Assembly (NCBI GenBank): GCA_002392325.1
Contig: DGGS01000173.1
Location: 355-28,377, forward strand
Direction of reading: 5' to 3'
DNA: 28,023 bases
Source: Bacteroidales bacterium UBA3868
GTDB lineage: Bacteria > Bacteroidota > Bacteroidia > Bacteroidales > WCHB1-69
In this document: piece after piece, positions 16,159 to 24,513 of the stretch
How the letters are laid out: each line of letters opens with the position of its first letter
Position numbering within the stretch: position 1 is the first letter of the stretch
Notes under the pieces: generated by a model
What the model saw: the letters and a program-made list of their open reading frames with translations, nothing else
Database searches by the model: none
What the model was told of the DNA's origin: nothing
Made by a program: the position numbers and the translations under genes

Positions 16159-17337
16159 ATGGCAGAAAAACGAGATTATTACGAAGTGCTGGGCGTAGAA
16201 AAAGGCGCCAGTGCTGAAGATATAAAAAAGGCATACCGGAAGTGTGCCATGAAATACCATCCTGACCGCTGGGTGAACGGAACTGATGCGGAGAAGAAAG
16301 ATGCGGAAGAGAAGTTCAAAGAGGCGTCGGAAGCATACGATGTGCTAAGCAATCCGGACAAAAAATCACGCTATGATCAGTACGGTCATGCTGGCATGGG
16401 AGGAGCCGCGTCCGATTTCTCCGGTTTTGATATCAGCGACATTTTCTCGCACTTTGCGGATGTGTTCGGTGGTGCCGCTGGTGGAGGTTTTGGGTTCGGA
16501 GACCTCTTTGGAGGCATGGGAGGTGGAAGTGCCCAACGCGTGCGCAAGGGCGGTAATATCCGGATCAAGGTAAAACTCACCTTGGAGGAGGTTGCCAACC
16601 CGACCGAGAAGAAAGTTAAAATCAATAAATATGTGGCTTGTGAGCACTGCCACGGCACCGGTGCAAAGGATGAGCATAGCAAACAGACCTGTCCTACTTG
16701 TAAAGGTCGCGGTCAAGTGGTACGCCAGCAGCGCAGTATGTTTGGCATTATCCAACAGGCCTCTGTCTGTCCGCAGTGCAACGGATCCGGCGAGATCATT
16801 AAAGACCCTTGTCCGCACTGCCATGGCAATGGCATCGTGCAAGGCGAAGAGGTGATCAAACTCACCATCCCTGCCGGTGTGGATAACGGAATGCAGCTTA
16901 CTGTGCGTGGAAAAGGCCATGCTGCTGCCAATGGCGGAGTGAACGGTGATTTGATAGTGGCTATAGAAGTAGCTGATCATGATGTGTTTGAGCGTGACGG
17001 CAACAATCTGTATCTCAATTATTACATCAGTTTCCCGCAAGCTGCCCTTGGCTCTTCTGTAGAGATTCCGACGCTGAACGGCAAGGCGAAAATCAAAATC
17101 GCCGCCGGTACGCAAGGCGGTCAAGTGCTTCGTTTGCAAGGCAAGGGATTGCCCGAATTGCACTCCCGTAATGTGGGCGACTTGATTGTGAATGTAAATG
17201 TTTGGACACCAAAGAGTTTGACCAAAGAAGAGAAAGAAATCATTGAGAAATTGAGCACACACGACAATTTTGTGCCCAAGCCAGGAAAAAATGAACGCAG
17301 TGTGTTCAACCGTGTCCGACAGTTTTTCAGAGACTAA
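16159..17337 (+). CDS. dnaJ: Chaperone DnaJ (type I Hsp40)
   Basis: DnaJ delivers unfolded proteins to DnaK and stimulates its ATPase. The protein is 392 aa. The J domain at 4-75 has the essential HPD in KYHPDRW; helix II-III carries a short insertion ([11 protein letters not shown]) compared with the usual KNPG loop. A Gly/Phe-rich region covers about 80-125. The zinc centre has four CxxCxGxG repeats: [24 protein letters not shown] and CPHCHGNG. The C-terminal substrate-binding beta domains extend to about 350 ([24 protein letters not shown]). It is paired with grpE. Its TAA stop overlaps the stop of the convergent HsdR-N gene by 4 bases (CTAA, 17334-17337), with no terminator visible between them. 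Confidence 0.98.
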   Translation: MAEKRDYYEVLGVEKGASAEDIKKAYRKCAMKYHPDRWVNGTDAEKKDAEEKFKEASEAYDVLSNPDKKSRYDQYGHAGMGGAASDFSGFDISDIFSHFADVFGGAAGGGFGFGDLFGGMGGGSAQRVRKGGNIRIKVKLTLEEVANPTEKKVKINKYVACEHCHGTGAKDEHSKQTCPTCKGRGQVVRQQRSMFGIIQQASVCPQCNGSGEIIKDPCPHCHGNGIVQGEEVIKLTIPAGVDNGMQLTVRGKGHAAANGGVNGDLIVAIEVADHDVFERDGNNLYLNYYISFPQAALGSSVEIPTLNGKAKIKIAAGTQGGQVLRLQGKGLPELHSRNVGDLIVNVNVWTPKSLTKEEKEIIEKLSTHDNFVPKPGKNERSVFNRVRQFFRD

Positions 17338-17747
17338 AGATCTGTAAGCGGTCGGATTTCTTCCGTTTCAAAATCGATGGTGAAGAAAAAATGCGCGCTT
17401 CCGTTGGTTACGCCAAGAATGGGAGCGCGCAGTGTTTTGTTATAACGTCCCGCCTGCGCAATAACCTCTTGGGTGAGTTCCACATGCGGTGCTTTGCATT
17501 CAATGACCATGTGCGGTTTCATATCCTGACCGAAAACCACCAAATCATAACGCTTTGTAAGACCGTTCACGGTGATGGCCCGTTCCACGGAAAGGTGCGA
17601 AGCGGGAATTCTTTTCACATTCAGCAAAAACAGGATGAGCTGCTGGCGCACCCGTTCCTCCGGGGTCATCACCAGCCATTTTTTACGGATGGGATCGAAA
17701 ACTTCGGTCTTTCCCTCCCGTTCCCGTTGTTTAAATGTGTATTCCAT
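17334..17747 (-). CDS. Standalone HsdR N-terminal (PD-(D/E)XK) domain protein
   Basis: The protein has 137 aa from the ATG at 17747; a TTG one codon earlier is possible. It matches the short 'type I restriction enzyme HsdR N-terminal domain' family common in Bacteroidota. The nuclease-core pattern is visible as KRYDLVVF (Asp) followed about 13 residues later by IECKAP (Glu-x-Lys). It lacks the helicase parts of a true HsdR, and no methylase or specificity gene is nearby, so a restriction role is not indicated; its function is unknown. Its ATG overlaps the nspC stop (TGATG, shared A at 17747), a sign of translational coupling. The C-terminal stop overlaps that of dnaJ by 4 bases. Confidence 0.88.
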   Translation of the reverse strand: MEYTFKQREREGKTEVFDPIRKKWLVMTPEERVRQQLILFLLNVKRIPASHLSVERAITVNGLTKRYDLVVFGQDMKPHMVIECKAPHVELTQEVIAQAGRYNKTLRAPILGVTNGSAHFFFTIDFETEEIRPLTDL

Positions 17748-18901
17748 CAACCCAATTTTGCTTTGTAGGATTCGTAATCACCTGGTTCAGAGAACAGTTC
17801 AAACTCTCCGTCCTTGTGAATCATGCCAATGGCTGGATGTGCAACGCCGTTGAAAAAGGTAGTTTTCACCATGGTGTAGTGAATCATGTCGTCAAAAACA
17901 ATACGGTCACCCACCTCAAGAGGTTCATTGAAGGCGAAATCTCCCATGCCGATGTAATCGCCGGCCAGACAGGAACAACCACCAAGGCGATAGACGAATT
18001 TGTCGTTTTCGGTGGGTTCGTGTGCCCCTAAAACGGTCGGTTTATAGGGCATTTCCAGACAATCGGGCATGTGGCACGCAAAGGAAACATTGAGCATGGC
18101 AATTTTGATGCCCTTGTTTACCACGATGTCTTCCACAGTCGAAGTGAGCACGCCGGTTTGCCAGCCCACGGCCTCGCCCGGCTCCAGAATCACATCCTCC
18201 AGATTCGGGTAGCGGTTCCGGAAGTCCTTCAGCAGTTGGATCAGGTGCGGGATGTTGTAATCCGCGCGGGTGATATGGTGTCCGCCGCCGAAGTTCACCC
18301 ATTTGCATTGGCGGATGTATTTGGCGAAACGCTGTTCAAAGGCTTCCAAGCAATGCTCCAGCGCATAGCTGTCGTTTTCACAAAGCACATGAAAATGCAG
18401 TCCCTCAATGCCTTCGGGCAGATTTTCGGGCATGTCTTCGGCCAAGATGCCCAAGCGTGAGCCCGGCAGAGCGGGATTGTAAAGGTCGGTTTCAATTTCA
18501 GAATATTCGGGATTCACCCGCAAACCGAAACTTACCTTTTTGGGACAATTGAGTGCCGTGTCCTTGTATTTGTCCCACTGACTTAACGAGTTGAATGTCA
18601 AGTGGCTGCTATAGATGAGCAGTTGTGGAAATTCATTTTCCAGATATATGGGCGCGTAGGTGTGCGCATCGCAGCACATCTCTTCGGAAATGAGCCGTGC
18701 CTCGTTTAGCGAGGAGGCGGTAGCGCCCGCCAGATAGTGTTTTATCAGTGGGAAGGAGTGCCAAAAAGACATGCCTTTGAGCGCGCAGATAATGGAAACC
18801 CCAGCCTCCTGCTGCACCAGGTTCAGCAGTTGCAAATTGGCTTCAAGAGAGGCCTCGGACATGATGTAGCAGGGGGATGGAAGGGAATCGTACGAATTCA
18901 T
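17747..18901 (-). CDS. nspC: Carboxynorspermidine decarboxylase
   Basis: This PLP enzyme of the alanine-racemase fold makes spermidine or norspermidine by decarboxylating carboxy(nor)spermidine. This is the alternative polyamine route used in Bacteroidota and Vibrio. The protein is 384 aa, normal for the family. The probable PLP-binding lysine is Lys42 in CALKGMSFW. The GGGHHIT glycine/histidine loop, LEPGEAVGW and the late CLAGDYIGMGDF motif (catalytic Cys region of this fold) are all visible. The partner carboxyspermidine dehydrogenase is not in the window. Upstream, 62 bases away, is an aminotransferase; downstream, the HsdR-N gene overlaps by one base. The start ATG is embedded in a run of degenerate 7-base repeats (18895-18929). 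Confidence 0.95.
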   Translation of the reverse strand: MNSYDSLPSPCYIMSEASLEANLQLLNLVQQEAGVSIICALKGMSFWHSFPLIKHYLAGATASSLNEARLISEEMCCDAHTYAPIYLENEFPQLLIYSSHLTFNSLSQWDKYKDTALNCPKKVSFGLRVNPEYSEIETDLYNPALPGSRLGILAEDMPENLPEGIEGLHFHVLCENDSYALEHCLEAFEQRFAKYIRQCKWVNFGGGHHITRADYNIPHLIQLLKDFRNRYPNLEDVILEPGEAVGWQTGVLTSTVEDIVVNKGIKIAMLNVSFACHMPDCLEMPYKPTVLGAHEPTENDKFVYRLGGCSCLAGDYIGMGDFAFNEPLEVGDRIVFDDMIHYTMVKTTFFNGVAHPAIGMIHKDGEFELFSEPGDYESYKAKLG

Positions 18902-18929
18902 AATTCAAATTTCAAAGTTTAAAAATTCA
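18895..18929 (-). repeat. Degenerate heptad repeats running into the nspC start codon
   Basis: On the minus strand the sequence divides into five 7-base units: TGAATTT, TTAAACT, TTGAAAT, TTGAATT, ATGAATT. The ATG of nspC is the beginning of the last unit. The AT-rich composition means part of this could be chance. Confidence 0.45.
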
Positions 18930-18963
18930 TCATTTCTAAACTCTACACGCTCAACTTAAAACG

Positions 18964-20277
18964 CTATTTATGGTTTTCGTGGAACAGTTTCAAGCGTTCT
19001 TCCAGCATGGGGAACTGGCGGCGCGGGGTCAGGGAGACGCAAGCGCGCAGACCTTCGGTGCGTTCGCTGCCGCAAGTCACCAATGAGATGGCGCTGATGC
19101 CGTAGTACAGGAATTCGTGCAGCAGTTCATCGCTGCTCATGCCCGGGTAGGCCACTGTGAAGTAGAATCCGTCAGCCAGATCCTTGTCGCCATCTTTGTC
19201 ATAGACGATAACGAAACCGTTGTCGGTGAAGAGTTTCTTCATGATAGCGGCTTTCTCGCCATATTCTTTCACATCGTCAATGTAGTTATAGGTGCCGTCG
19301 TTGCAGGCTTTGAGGATGGCAGCCATGGCATATTGTGCGGAATGTGCTACACCAGAGCTGATGGCATAGACGGTGCCGTAAATGATGGCACGACCCAGTT
19401 TCTTCATCTTGAAGTAGGGTTCCAAATCATCGAACTCGCGGTTGTATAATTTGTCGGACATAATCATCAGGGCGATACGCTCGCCAGCATAGCTGAATGC
19501 CTTGGAACCGGAGATCAGCAGCGCGTAGTTGTCGGTGTATTTGCCTACGCTTGGCTGGTAGGGCGGCACACCAGGTTTGGAGATGTCCTGACGGAAATCC
19601 ATGCCGAAATAAGCGAGGTCTTCGAACACGAACACATCATATTTATTGGCCATTTCGCCGATAATTTGCAGTTCCTCTTCGGTGAAGCAGATCCATGACG
19701 GGTTGTTCGGGTTGGAATACATGATGGTGTGGATGTTGCCTTTCTCGAGGTAACTTTCCAGTTTGGCGCGCAGTTTCTGGCCGCGGTGCTCATACACATC
19801 GAAAGTTTCATATTTGAGTCCCATCACGCGGTGTTGTTGTTTCTGCACCGGGAAGCCGGGGTCGATGAAGAGGGTGGTGTCGCGTTCTTTGCGGCAGCGC
19901 ACGAAGGTCATGAAGCCGGCCATGCCGCCCATCATGGAGCCCACGGTGGGAATGCAGTTCTCGGGTTTTACATTCAGGTCGATGAAGTTTTTCACGAAGC
20001 GTGCGGCTTCCTCTTTAAGGGCTGGAATACCCTCAATGTCGGGATAAATGGCGGCAACGCCTTTTTTAAGGGCTTCAATCTGGGCTTCCACGCCGACATG
20101 GCAGGGGGGTAGCCCGGGTATGCCCATCTCCATGCGTACAAACTCTTGTCCAGATGCTTGTTCAATCTCGTTAATCAGTCGTTTTACCTCTCGGATAGAA
20201 GCTTTTCCTACGGATGAAATGCCGCTATTGGTCACAATTTTGTCAACAATTTCAGATGAGATGGGTGTGTTTTTCAT
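18964..20277 (-). CDS. Pyridoxal-phosphate-dependent aminotransferase (class I/II)
   Basis: The protein has 437 aa with an aspartate-aminotransferase-like fold I. The PLP Schiff-base lysine is Lys259 in ISGSKAFSYAGERIAL. The canonical YSNPNNPSW segment holds the PLP-ring Asn, and VFEDLAYFGMDFR contributes the Asp/Tyr cofactor contacts. EMGIPGLPP near the N-terminus is the substrate-loop region, and a late TCGSERTEGLRACVSL holds the probable carboxylate-binding Arg. The substrate is not deducible. Its position upstream of nspC may mean a shared transcript, but a polyamine role is only a guess. It begins from a promoter at 20326-20333 that abuts the terminator of the lipoprotein gene upstream. 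Confidence 0.9.
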   Translation of the reverse strand: MKNTPISSEIVDKIVTNSGISSVGKASIREVKRLINEIEQASGQEFVRMEMGIPGLPPCHVGVEAQIEALKKGVAAIYPDIEGIPALKEEAARFVKNFIDLNVKPENCIPTVGSMMGGMAGFMTFVRCRKERDTTLFIDPGFPVQKQQHRVMGLKYETFDVYEHRGQKLRAKLESYLEKGNIHTIMYSNPNNPSWICFTEEELQIIGEMANKYDVFVFEDLAYFGMDFRQDISKPGVPPYQPSVGKYTDNYALLISGSKAFSYAGERIALMIMSDKLYNREFDDLEPYFKMKKLGRAIIYGTVYAISSGVAHSAQYAMAAILKACNDGTYNYIDDVKEYGEKAAIMKKLFTDNGFVIVYDKDGDKDLADGFYFTVAYPGMSSDELLHEFLYYGISAISLVTCGSERTEGLRACVSLTPRRQFPMLEERLKLFHENHK

Positions 20278-20325
20278 TATAAAATGTTTATTTAAAGATT
20301 AATAACTGATTTGTGGTTTGGACTG

Positions 20326-20333
20326 CAAAGATA
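20326..20333 (-). promoter_or_regulatory. Bacteroidota -7 element (TATCTTTG) for the aminotransferase gene
   Basis: The minus strand reads TATCTTTG, a TAnnTTTG match about 50 bases upstream of the ATG at 20277. It starts one base after the U-tract of the preceding terminator. Confidence 0.7.
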
Positions 20334-20334
20334 C

Positions 20335-20369
20335 AAAAAAAAGGGCAACCGATGAGGTTGCCCTTTTTT
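20335..20369 (-). terminator. Intrinsic terminator of the two-lipoprotein unit
   Basis: An 8-bp stem (GGGCAACC 20343-20350 with GGTTGCCC 20356-20363) with loop GATGA is flanked by 8 A's on one side and 6 T's on the other. On the minus strand this gives an 8-U tail. Confidence 0.93.
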
Positions 20370-20386
20370 ATATTGGTGAGATAAGA

Positions 20387-20701
20387 TTATCTTCTTTTCT
20401 TACCAGTGTTAACAACTTGTTGGGTAGCTTGTTTTTCAGCTTGATCGATAGCAGTGTTAGCTACATTCTCAGCTGCGCTCTGAGCGTGCTCCTTAACCGT
20501 TTGTTTCGGTTTTGTAGTGGTTTGTTTAGCGGGAGCGGCTTGCTCTTGAGCGGGTTGTTCAGCGACAACAGCTTCCTCAACGGGAGCTTCTTCTACTGCT
20601 TCAACTGCAACAGTGTCAACAACTTGTTCTTCTTGTTTGTTCTTGTTGTTGCAAGCAACGAAGAGGCCTGCGCACAATAAAACTAAAAATACTTTTTTCA
20701 T
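20387..20701 (-). CDS. Small Ala/Glu/Gln-rich lipoprotein (104 aa)
   Basis: No known family is recognised. Residues 1-16 form a lipoprotein signal with lipobox LFVA-Cys17, so the mature protein should be lipid-anchored. Asn/Lys after the Cys (CNNKNKQEEQ) gives no acidic surface-export signal at once, though EE follows. The rest is low complexity: Val/Glu/Ala runs (about 30-55), a Thr/Lys segment (60-70), and a helix-like AQSAAENVANTAIDQAEKQATQQVV, ending in basic KKRR. It may be a flexible envelope tether or a histone-like/apolipoprotein-type helix. It lies 26 bases after the 170-aa lipoprotein and is followed by a strong terminator. Confidence 0.85.
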   Translation of the reverse strand: MKKVFLVLLCAGLFVACNNKNKQEEQVVDTVAVEAVEEAPVEEAVVAEQPAQEQAAPAKQTTTKPKQTVKEHAQSAAENVANTAIDQAEKQATQQVVNTGKKRR

Positions 20702-20727
20702 TTTAATAAGAATTTATGGGTTTAAAA

Positions 20728-21240
20728 TTATTTAGCAGGAACATAGTTCATAGTGAGGGTGTAAGTACCCTTAGCACCTTGCTCATCATCATTGAATGTG
20801 CAGAGGAATTTGAATTGGTTCTCATCCAAAGTAAGGATGTGAACATATTCCTGAACTTCATCATAGAAGAAAGGAACTTGCATGAAGATCCAACCATCGT
20901 TTTGTTCATCAATTCTCCAGAGGTAAGCAACATCTTGAGTGTAACCATTTTGGTCTTCAGCAGGAAGAAGGTTACCGGGCTTAACGGTCTGAACGCCGTC
21001 AGCGGTGAAGGCGATGATGTCGTCTTTCTCGAAATCATACAGATAACCGTTCACGAGGTCGCCAATGAGTTCGCCACTCAGCATTTCATAAGCGGGTGAG
21101 CAAAGAGCGGATTCCAATACCCAACCGTTCTTCGGAGCGGAAAGATAATCAGCCGTAGTCTTCTCTTGAGGACCAGGACAAGCGGTGAAACAAACTGCAG
21201 CAACTGCAGCAACTGCTAATGCTAAAAATGTCTTTTTCAT
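20728..21240 (-). CDS. Lipoprotein of unknown function (170 aa)
   Basis: I do not recognise the family. Residues 1-20 are a lipoprotein signal with the lipobox CFTA-Cys21. The mature part (about 35-170) is beta-rich and aromatic (DLVNGYLYDFEKDDIIAF, YTQDVAYLWRIDEQNDGWIFMQVPFFYDEVQEYVHIL) and ends in a strand GTYTLTMNYVP. This suggests one compact beta domain, perhaps lipocalin-like; that is an impression only. It is the first gene of a two-lipoprotein unit read from the -7 element at 21300-21307. Confidence 0.85.
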   Translation of the reverse strand: MKKTFLALAVAAVAAVCFTACPGPQEKTTADYLSAPKNGWVLESALCSPAYEMLSGELIGDLVNGYLYDFEKDDIIAFTADGVQTVKPGNLLPAEDQNGYTQDVAYLWRIDEQNDGWIFMQVPFFYDEVQEYVHILTLDENQFKFLCTFNDDEQGAKGTYTLTMNYVPAK

Positions 21241-21299
21241 TTTTTTGAAAATTTAAGTTATTAATTAAGGTTTAAAATTCGAACTTTTCTTAAAGCTCG

Positions 21300-21307
21300 C
21301 AAAAATA
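21300..21307 (-). promoter_or_regulatory. Bacteroidota -7 element (TATTTTTG) for the lipoprotein pair
   Basis: The minus strand reads TATTTTTG, a TAnnTTTG match about 60 bases upstream of the ATG at 21240. Confidence 0.6.
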
Positions 21308-21400
21308 AAAAATTTTTAATATAGAAATTCTTAAAAAAACAAAAAAATCACATGGGGAAAAAATATGGTATTTTTTTATAAAACATCTTAAAAAAAAATG

Positions 21401-21408
21401 TACTTTTA
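21401..21408 (+). promoter_or_regulatory. Possible degenerate -7 element (TACTTTTA) for the exb operon
   Basis: TACTTTTA differs from TAnnTTTG only in the last base, and its surroundings (TGTACTTTTACGCCC) look like the other promoters here. It is the best candidate for the exbB operon. Confidence 0.4.
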
Positions 21409-21589
21409 CGCCCTTGAAATAATGTGGTGTTTTTTCATGTGTCGGGAGGGCGTTTTACCATTCATAATTATTGGATTAAAAGCAAGGGTTAGATTTGGAG
21501 GAGGCCACAAAGTTTAAAAGAAATTTTTTGAAAATCAATTAGATATCAAGTGTTATATTAATCATTAAAAATTTAAACTAAAAAGTATT

Positions 21590-22399
21590 ATGAAAAAAGT
21601 AGTCTCATTACTTGCCGTCTTAGGTTTCTTAACCTTCGGTATTGCAAACGTGTCATTTGCCGCAAATGATCAAAAAACAGACAAAGCGACGACAGAACAA
21701 GTTGCTGACTCTGCTGCTGCTCCCGCAGCCGCACAGGCAGAATTGTCAGAAGATCCTGATGATGCTGTGAACCATGGCTTGCATTACACTTTGAAAGAGA
21801 AATTCATCCAGGGTGGTGCCGTGTGGATGACCCCGGTGCTCATCTGTTTGATTTTAGGTCTTGCCTTCGTGATTGAGCGTATATTCTATCTCAACCTCTC
21901 AACGGTGAATTCCAAGAAACTCTTAACCAAGATTGAGGATGCTCTCAAGAATGGTGGTGTTGAGAAGGCAAAAGATATCTGCCGCGACACCAAAGGCCCT
22001 CTCGCCGCTGTGTTCTATCAAGGTCTCGACCGTTATGACGAAGGTCTTGAGTCTGTTGAAAAATCTGTGGTTTCCTACGGTGGCGTTCAAATGGCCAAAC
22101 TCGAAACCAACCTTACCTGGATCAGCTTGTTCATCGCCATCGCTCCTTCCTTGGGATTCTTGGGTACTGTGATTGGTATGGTGCAAGCATTCGATGACAT
22201 CGAGCGCGCCGGTGATATCTCCCCGACCATCGTGGCTGGCGGTATGAAAGTGGCCTTGTTGACCACCGTGTTCGGTTTGATCACCGCCATGATCCTCCAA
22301 GTGTTCTACAACTATCTGCTTACCAAAGTTGACAGCATTGTGAACGATATGGAAGATGCCACCATCTCCTTTATGGATATTTTGGTGAAGAACAAATAA
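21590..22399 (+). CDS. exbB: MotA/TolQ/ExbB proton channel family protein
   Basis: This inner-membrane channel subunit uses proton flow to energise TonB-type transport or a Tol-like process. The protein has 269 aa. Residues 1-24 are signal-peptide-like, and 25-60 are an Ala/Glu/Asp-rich periplasmic segment. Transmembrane helices lie near 78-98 (GGAVWMTPVLICLILGLAFVIER), 180-205 (ISLFIAIAPSLGFLGTVIGMV) and 218-245. The APSLGFLGTVIGMV and MKVALLTTVFGL segments are the hallmark of the family's proton-channel helices. It heads a four-gene operon with an unknown membrane protein and two exbD genes. No tonB is in the window, so the coupled partner is unknown; the symbol is a family-level assignment. 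Confidence 0.93.
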   Translation: MKKVVSLLAVLGFLTFGIANVSFAANDQKTDKATTEQVADSAAAPAAAQAELSEDPDDAVNHGLHYTLKEKFIQGGAVWMTPVLICLILGLAFVIERIFYLNLSTVNSKKLLTKIEDALKNGGVEKAKDICRDTKGPLAAVFYQGLDRYDEGLESVEKSVVSYGGVQMAKLETNLTWISLFIAIAPSLGFLGTVIGMVQAFDDIERAGDISPTIVAGGMKVALLTTVFGLITAMILQVFYNYLLTKVDSIVNDMEDATISFMDILVKNK

Positions 22400-22447
22400 T
22401 CCATTTTCTAAAACAACCTCGTTATTTATTATAAATACTATATTATA

Positions 22448-23395
22448 ATGAAGGATAAAATCATTAAAATCATAATATTTGCAGTCGCGATCTTGGATTG
22501 TATCCTGGCTCTTGCCTTCGCTTTCACATTTGATGATGACAAGAAGGATGCATTCTCTCAAGCTCGTTTGGTCCAGGCCGAAAATCCTGCGATGATGGCC
22601 GACCTTTCCTCTGCAACCCCCGAATCCCTTCCCGACTTGGTCACAAAGTACCAAGCCGACATGAAAAATCTGAATGACTCTTTGAAAGGTGTCCAACTCC
22701 AAAAAGATATTCTTTATACATATCTCCAGGATTTGAAAAACTTGGATGAGAACAATTTCGAACAATACAAAGCTGACTTCCCGACCCGCGCAGAAGGCCT
22801 CTTCGCCAAATGCGACAAAAAACAGGAATACATTGACGGTTTCAATAAGGTGAACACTTTCAAAGATTTGGAAGGTTATCTCCGCAAAATCGAAAGTGAG
22901 TATGCTTCCCTGAAACAAAGTTATTTGGAGGGTTGCAACTACATGAAGGCCGCCAACTCCCTTGTTTCCAGAGCCGACATGATCAATGCCACCGCTTCCG
23001 CTAACAAGAAAGCCGCCGATTTGGAAGACATGCAGAAAGATCTTAAGAGCTTCAAATCCAGCTCCAAACTGCAGACACTGTTTATGATCATAGGTTACTG
23101 CCTCGGCGGACTCACTCTCTTCCTGTTGCTCTATTTCGCATTGGTGAAGATGTTCAAAGAGTTCAAGTCTTCCTATAAGATTCTCATTGTGCTGGCTCTG
23201 TTCGCCCTCGTCGTATTCATCGGCTATGTCATCGGTTCTCCCGTGCTGAGTCCTTCCGCTATCAAGATGGGCTTGTCAGTCAACGGTTTCAAGATGGTGA
23301 ACGCAGCTTGTTTCACAGTATATGTTTGTTTGTTGGGTGCTCTCCTGGCCATCCTCGTCACAGGCATTATGAGCGCTGTTAAAAATAGAAGATAA
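22448..23395 (+). CDS. Unknown membrane protein within the exb operon (315 aa)
   Basis: I know no functional name for it. One transmembrane helix lies near residues 4-26. A largely helical, charged periplasmic or cytoplasmic region spans about 30-200 and is coiled-coil-like, with spaced Lys/Glu/Leu and KKQEYIDGFNKVNTFKDLEGYLRKIESEYASLKQSYLEGCNYM. Three further helices follow near 213-238, 246-268 and 282-306. The gene lies between exbB (48 bases upstream) and exbD (1 base downstream), so it is tightly linked to the channel. It may modulate or extend the stator; this is inference from position. Confidence 0.85.
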   Translation: MKDKIIKIIIFAVAILDCILALAFAFTFDDDKKDAFSQARLVQAENPAMMADLSSATPESLPDLVTKYQADMKNLNDSLKGVQLQKDILYTYLQDLKNLDENNFEQYKADFPTRAEGLFAKCDKKQEYIDGFNKVNTFKDLEGYLRKIESEYASLKQSYLEGCNYMKAANSLVSRADMINATASANKKAADLEDMQKDLKSFKSSSKLQTLFMIIGYCLGGLTLFLLLYFALVKMFKEFKSSYKILIVLALFALVVFIGYVIGSPVLSPSAIKMGLSVNGFKMVNAACFTVYVCLLGALLAILVTGIMSAVKNRR

Positions 23396-23396
23396 C

Positions 23397-23984
23397 ATGA
23401 GTACAAGAAAAACACCGGGATTAAACACAGGTGCTTCGGCAGATATTTCCTTCCTGCTGTTGACCTTCTTCTTGTTGACATCCTCCATCAATACCGAACA
23501 AGGTATTCCTCGTAAGTTACCGCCTCCAAAGGCGGACGACACCGAGGAAGTGAAGGCCGATATCAACAAGCGTAACGTTTTGAACGTATTGGTGAACTAT
23601 CTCGACCAGATCTCCGTCAATGGTGAAGTGATGCCGGTTTCGGAATTGAAAGATAAGGCCAAGGAGTTTTTCTCAAACCCCACTAACGACCCTTCTCTTC
23701 CGGAAAAGGTGAACAAACCCATTGAAGGTATCGGTGATTTTGCCGTGTCCAAGGGCGTTGTGTCCCTGACCAACGACCAGGGCACCAGCTACAATATGTA
23801 TGTGCAGGTGCAGAACGAACTTCAGCGCGCCGTGAACGAATTGCGTGACGAGACTTCCCTCCAATATTTCGGAAAGAAGTATGACGCACTCGATTCCGCC
23901 GCGCAAAGAGCCGTTACCGCCGCTATTCCGATGAGCATTTCTGAGGCTCCGCCTATGGACTGGAGCAAGGGCGGCGCACAATAA
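23397..23984 (+). CDS. exbD: ExbD/TolR family biopolymer transport protein (copy 1)
   Basis: The protein has 195 aa. Its single N-terminal transmembrane helix (about 14-33, SADISFLLLTFFLLTSS) contains the conserved proton-carrying Asp16. A periplasmic domain follows (ILNVLVNYLDQISVNGEVMPVSELKDKAKEF), the usual strand-helix layout of ExbD/TolR, with an extended C-terminal part ending PPMDWSKGGAQ. It starts one base after the stop of the unknown membrane protein, and a second exbD starts 20 bases after its own stop. Two ExbD paralogues with one ExbB is a recurring Bacteroidota arrangement. Confidence 0.92.
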   Translation: MSTRKTPGLNTGASADISFLLLTFFLLTSSINTEQGIPRKLPPPKADDTEEVKADINKRNVLNVLVNYLDQISVNGEVMPVSELKDKAKEFFSNPTNDPSLPEKVNKPIEGIGDFAVSKGVVSLTNDQGTSYNMYVQVQNELQRAVNELRDETSLQYFGKKYDALDSAAQRAVTAAIPMSISEAPPMDWSKGGAQ

Positions 23985-24004
23985 TCCTTAAAATTTGAAA
24001 GATT

Positions 24005-24487
24005 ATGTCAAGATTTAAAAAGAACGGAAAAAAAGAGACGCCGGAACTCAATATGGGCTCCATGTCTGATATTATCTTTATGTTTTTGTTCTTCTTTATG
24101 GTGATCACCACCATGCGTGAGGCCTCACTGAAAGTGCATTTCACTCCGCCTCAAGCAACTGAAATCCAGAAGCTTGAGAAGAAATCACTCGTGGCCAACA
24201 TCTATGTGGGCGCACCTATCAGCAAGAACGAGAACACCCTCCCCCCCGGCGAGGTTTCCGTGCAATTGAACGACCAGACCATCAAGGCAGAAGAGCTTGT
24301 GTCTGATGTGCGCGACTTTATCGGAACTGAGAAAGAGTCCCGCGACGCACAAGACCGCGACAAACTGACCTTCTCCTTGAAAGTGGACAAGGATGTTCAG
24401 ATGCGTTACGTGAACACCATTAAGCAAGAACTTCGTAAGAACAACGCGCTTAAAATCAACTACGCCGCTGGTAAAAGGGCAAATTAG
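24005..24487 (+). CDS. exbD: ExbD/TolR family biopolymer transport protein (copy 2)
   Basis: The protein has 160 aa. A basic start (SRFKKNGKKETPELNMGS) leads to the transmembrane helix at about 20-38, with the key Asp22 in SMSDIIFMFLFFFMV. The periplasmic domain shows VANIYVG, VSVQLNDQTIKAEELVSDVRDFI and LKVDKDVQMRYVNTIKQELRK, the standard ExbD strand/helix succession. It is distinct in sequence from copy 1, so the two may form a heterodimer on ExbB. It is the last gene of the operon; a strong terminator begins 27 bases after its stop. Confidence 0.93.
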   Translation: MSRFKKNGKKETPELNMGSMSDIIFMFLFFFMVITTMREASLKVHFTPPQATEIQKLEKKSLVANIYVGAPISKNENTLPPGEVSVQLNDQTIKAEELVSDVRDFIGTEKESRDAQDRDKLTFSLKVDKDVQMRYVNTIKQELRKNNALKINYAAGKRAN

Positions 24488-24513
24488 TCTTTGCTAACCA
24501 CTATTCTGTATAT

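Larger units (their letters stand above)
21241..21589. other. Divergent intergenic region between the lipoprotein and exb operons
   Basis: These 349 bases hold no gene. A minus-strand -7 element lies at 21300-21307, and a weaker plus-strand element at 21401-21408. The latter would leave a leader of about 175 bases before exbB, long for this genome, in which I see no strong hairpin. Confidence 0.6.

Noticed and set aside
17334..17747. Type I restriction-modification system
   Set aside because: Only a short HsdR-N domain is present; no helicase part, methylase or specificity subunit is nearby.
21923..22918. A 331-codon minus-strand frame opposite exbB and the next gene
   Set aside because: It spans two real plus-strand genes and their gap; its composition is typical of a mirrored frame.
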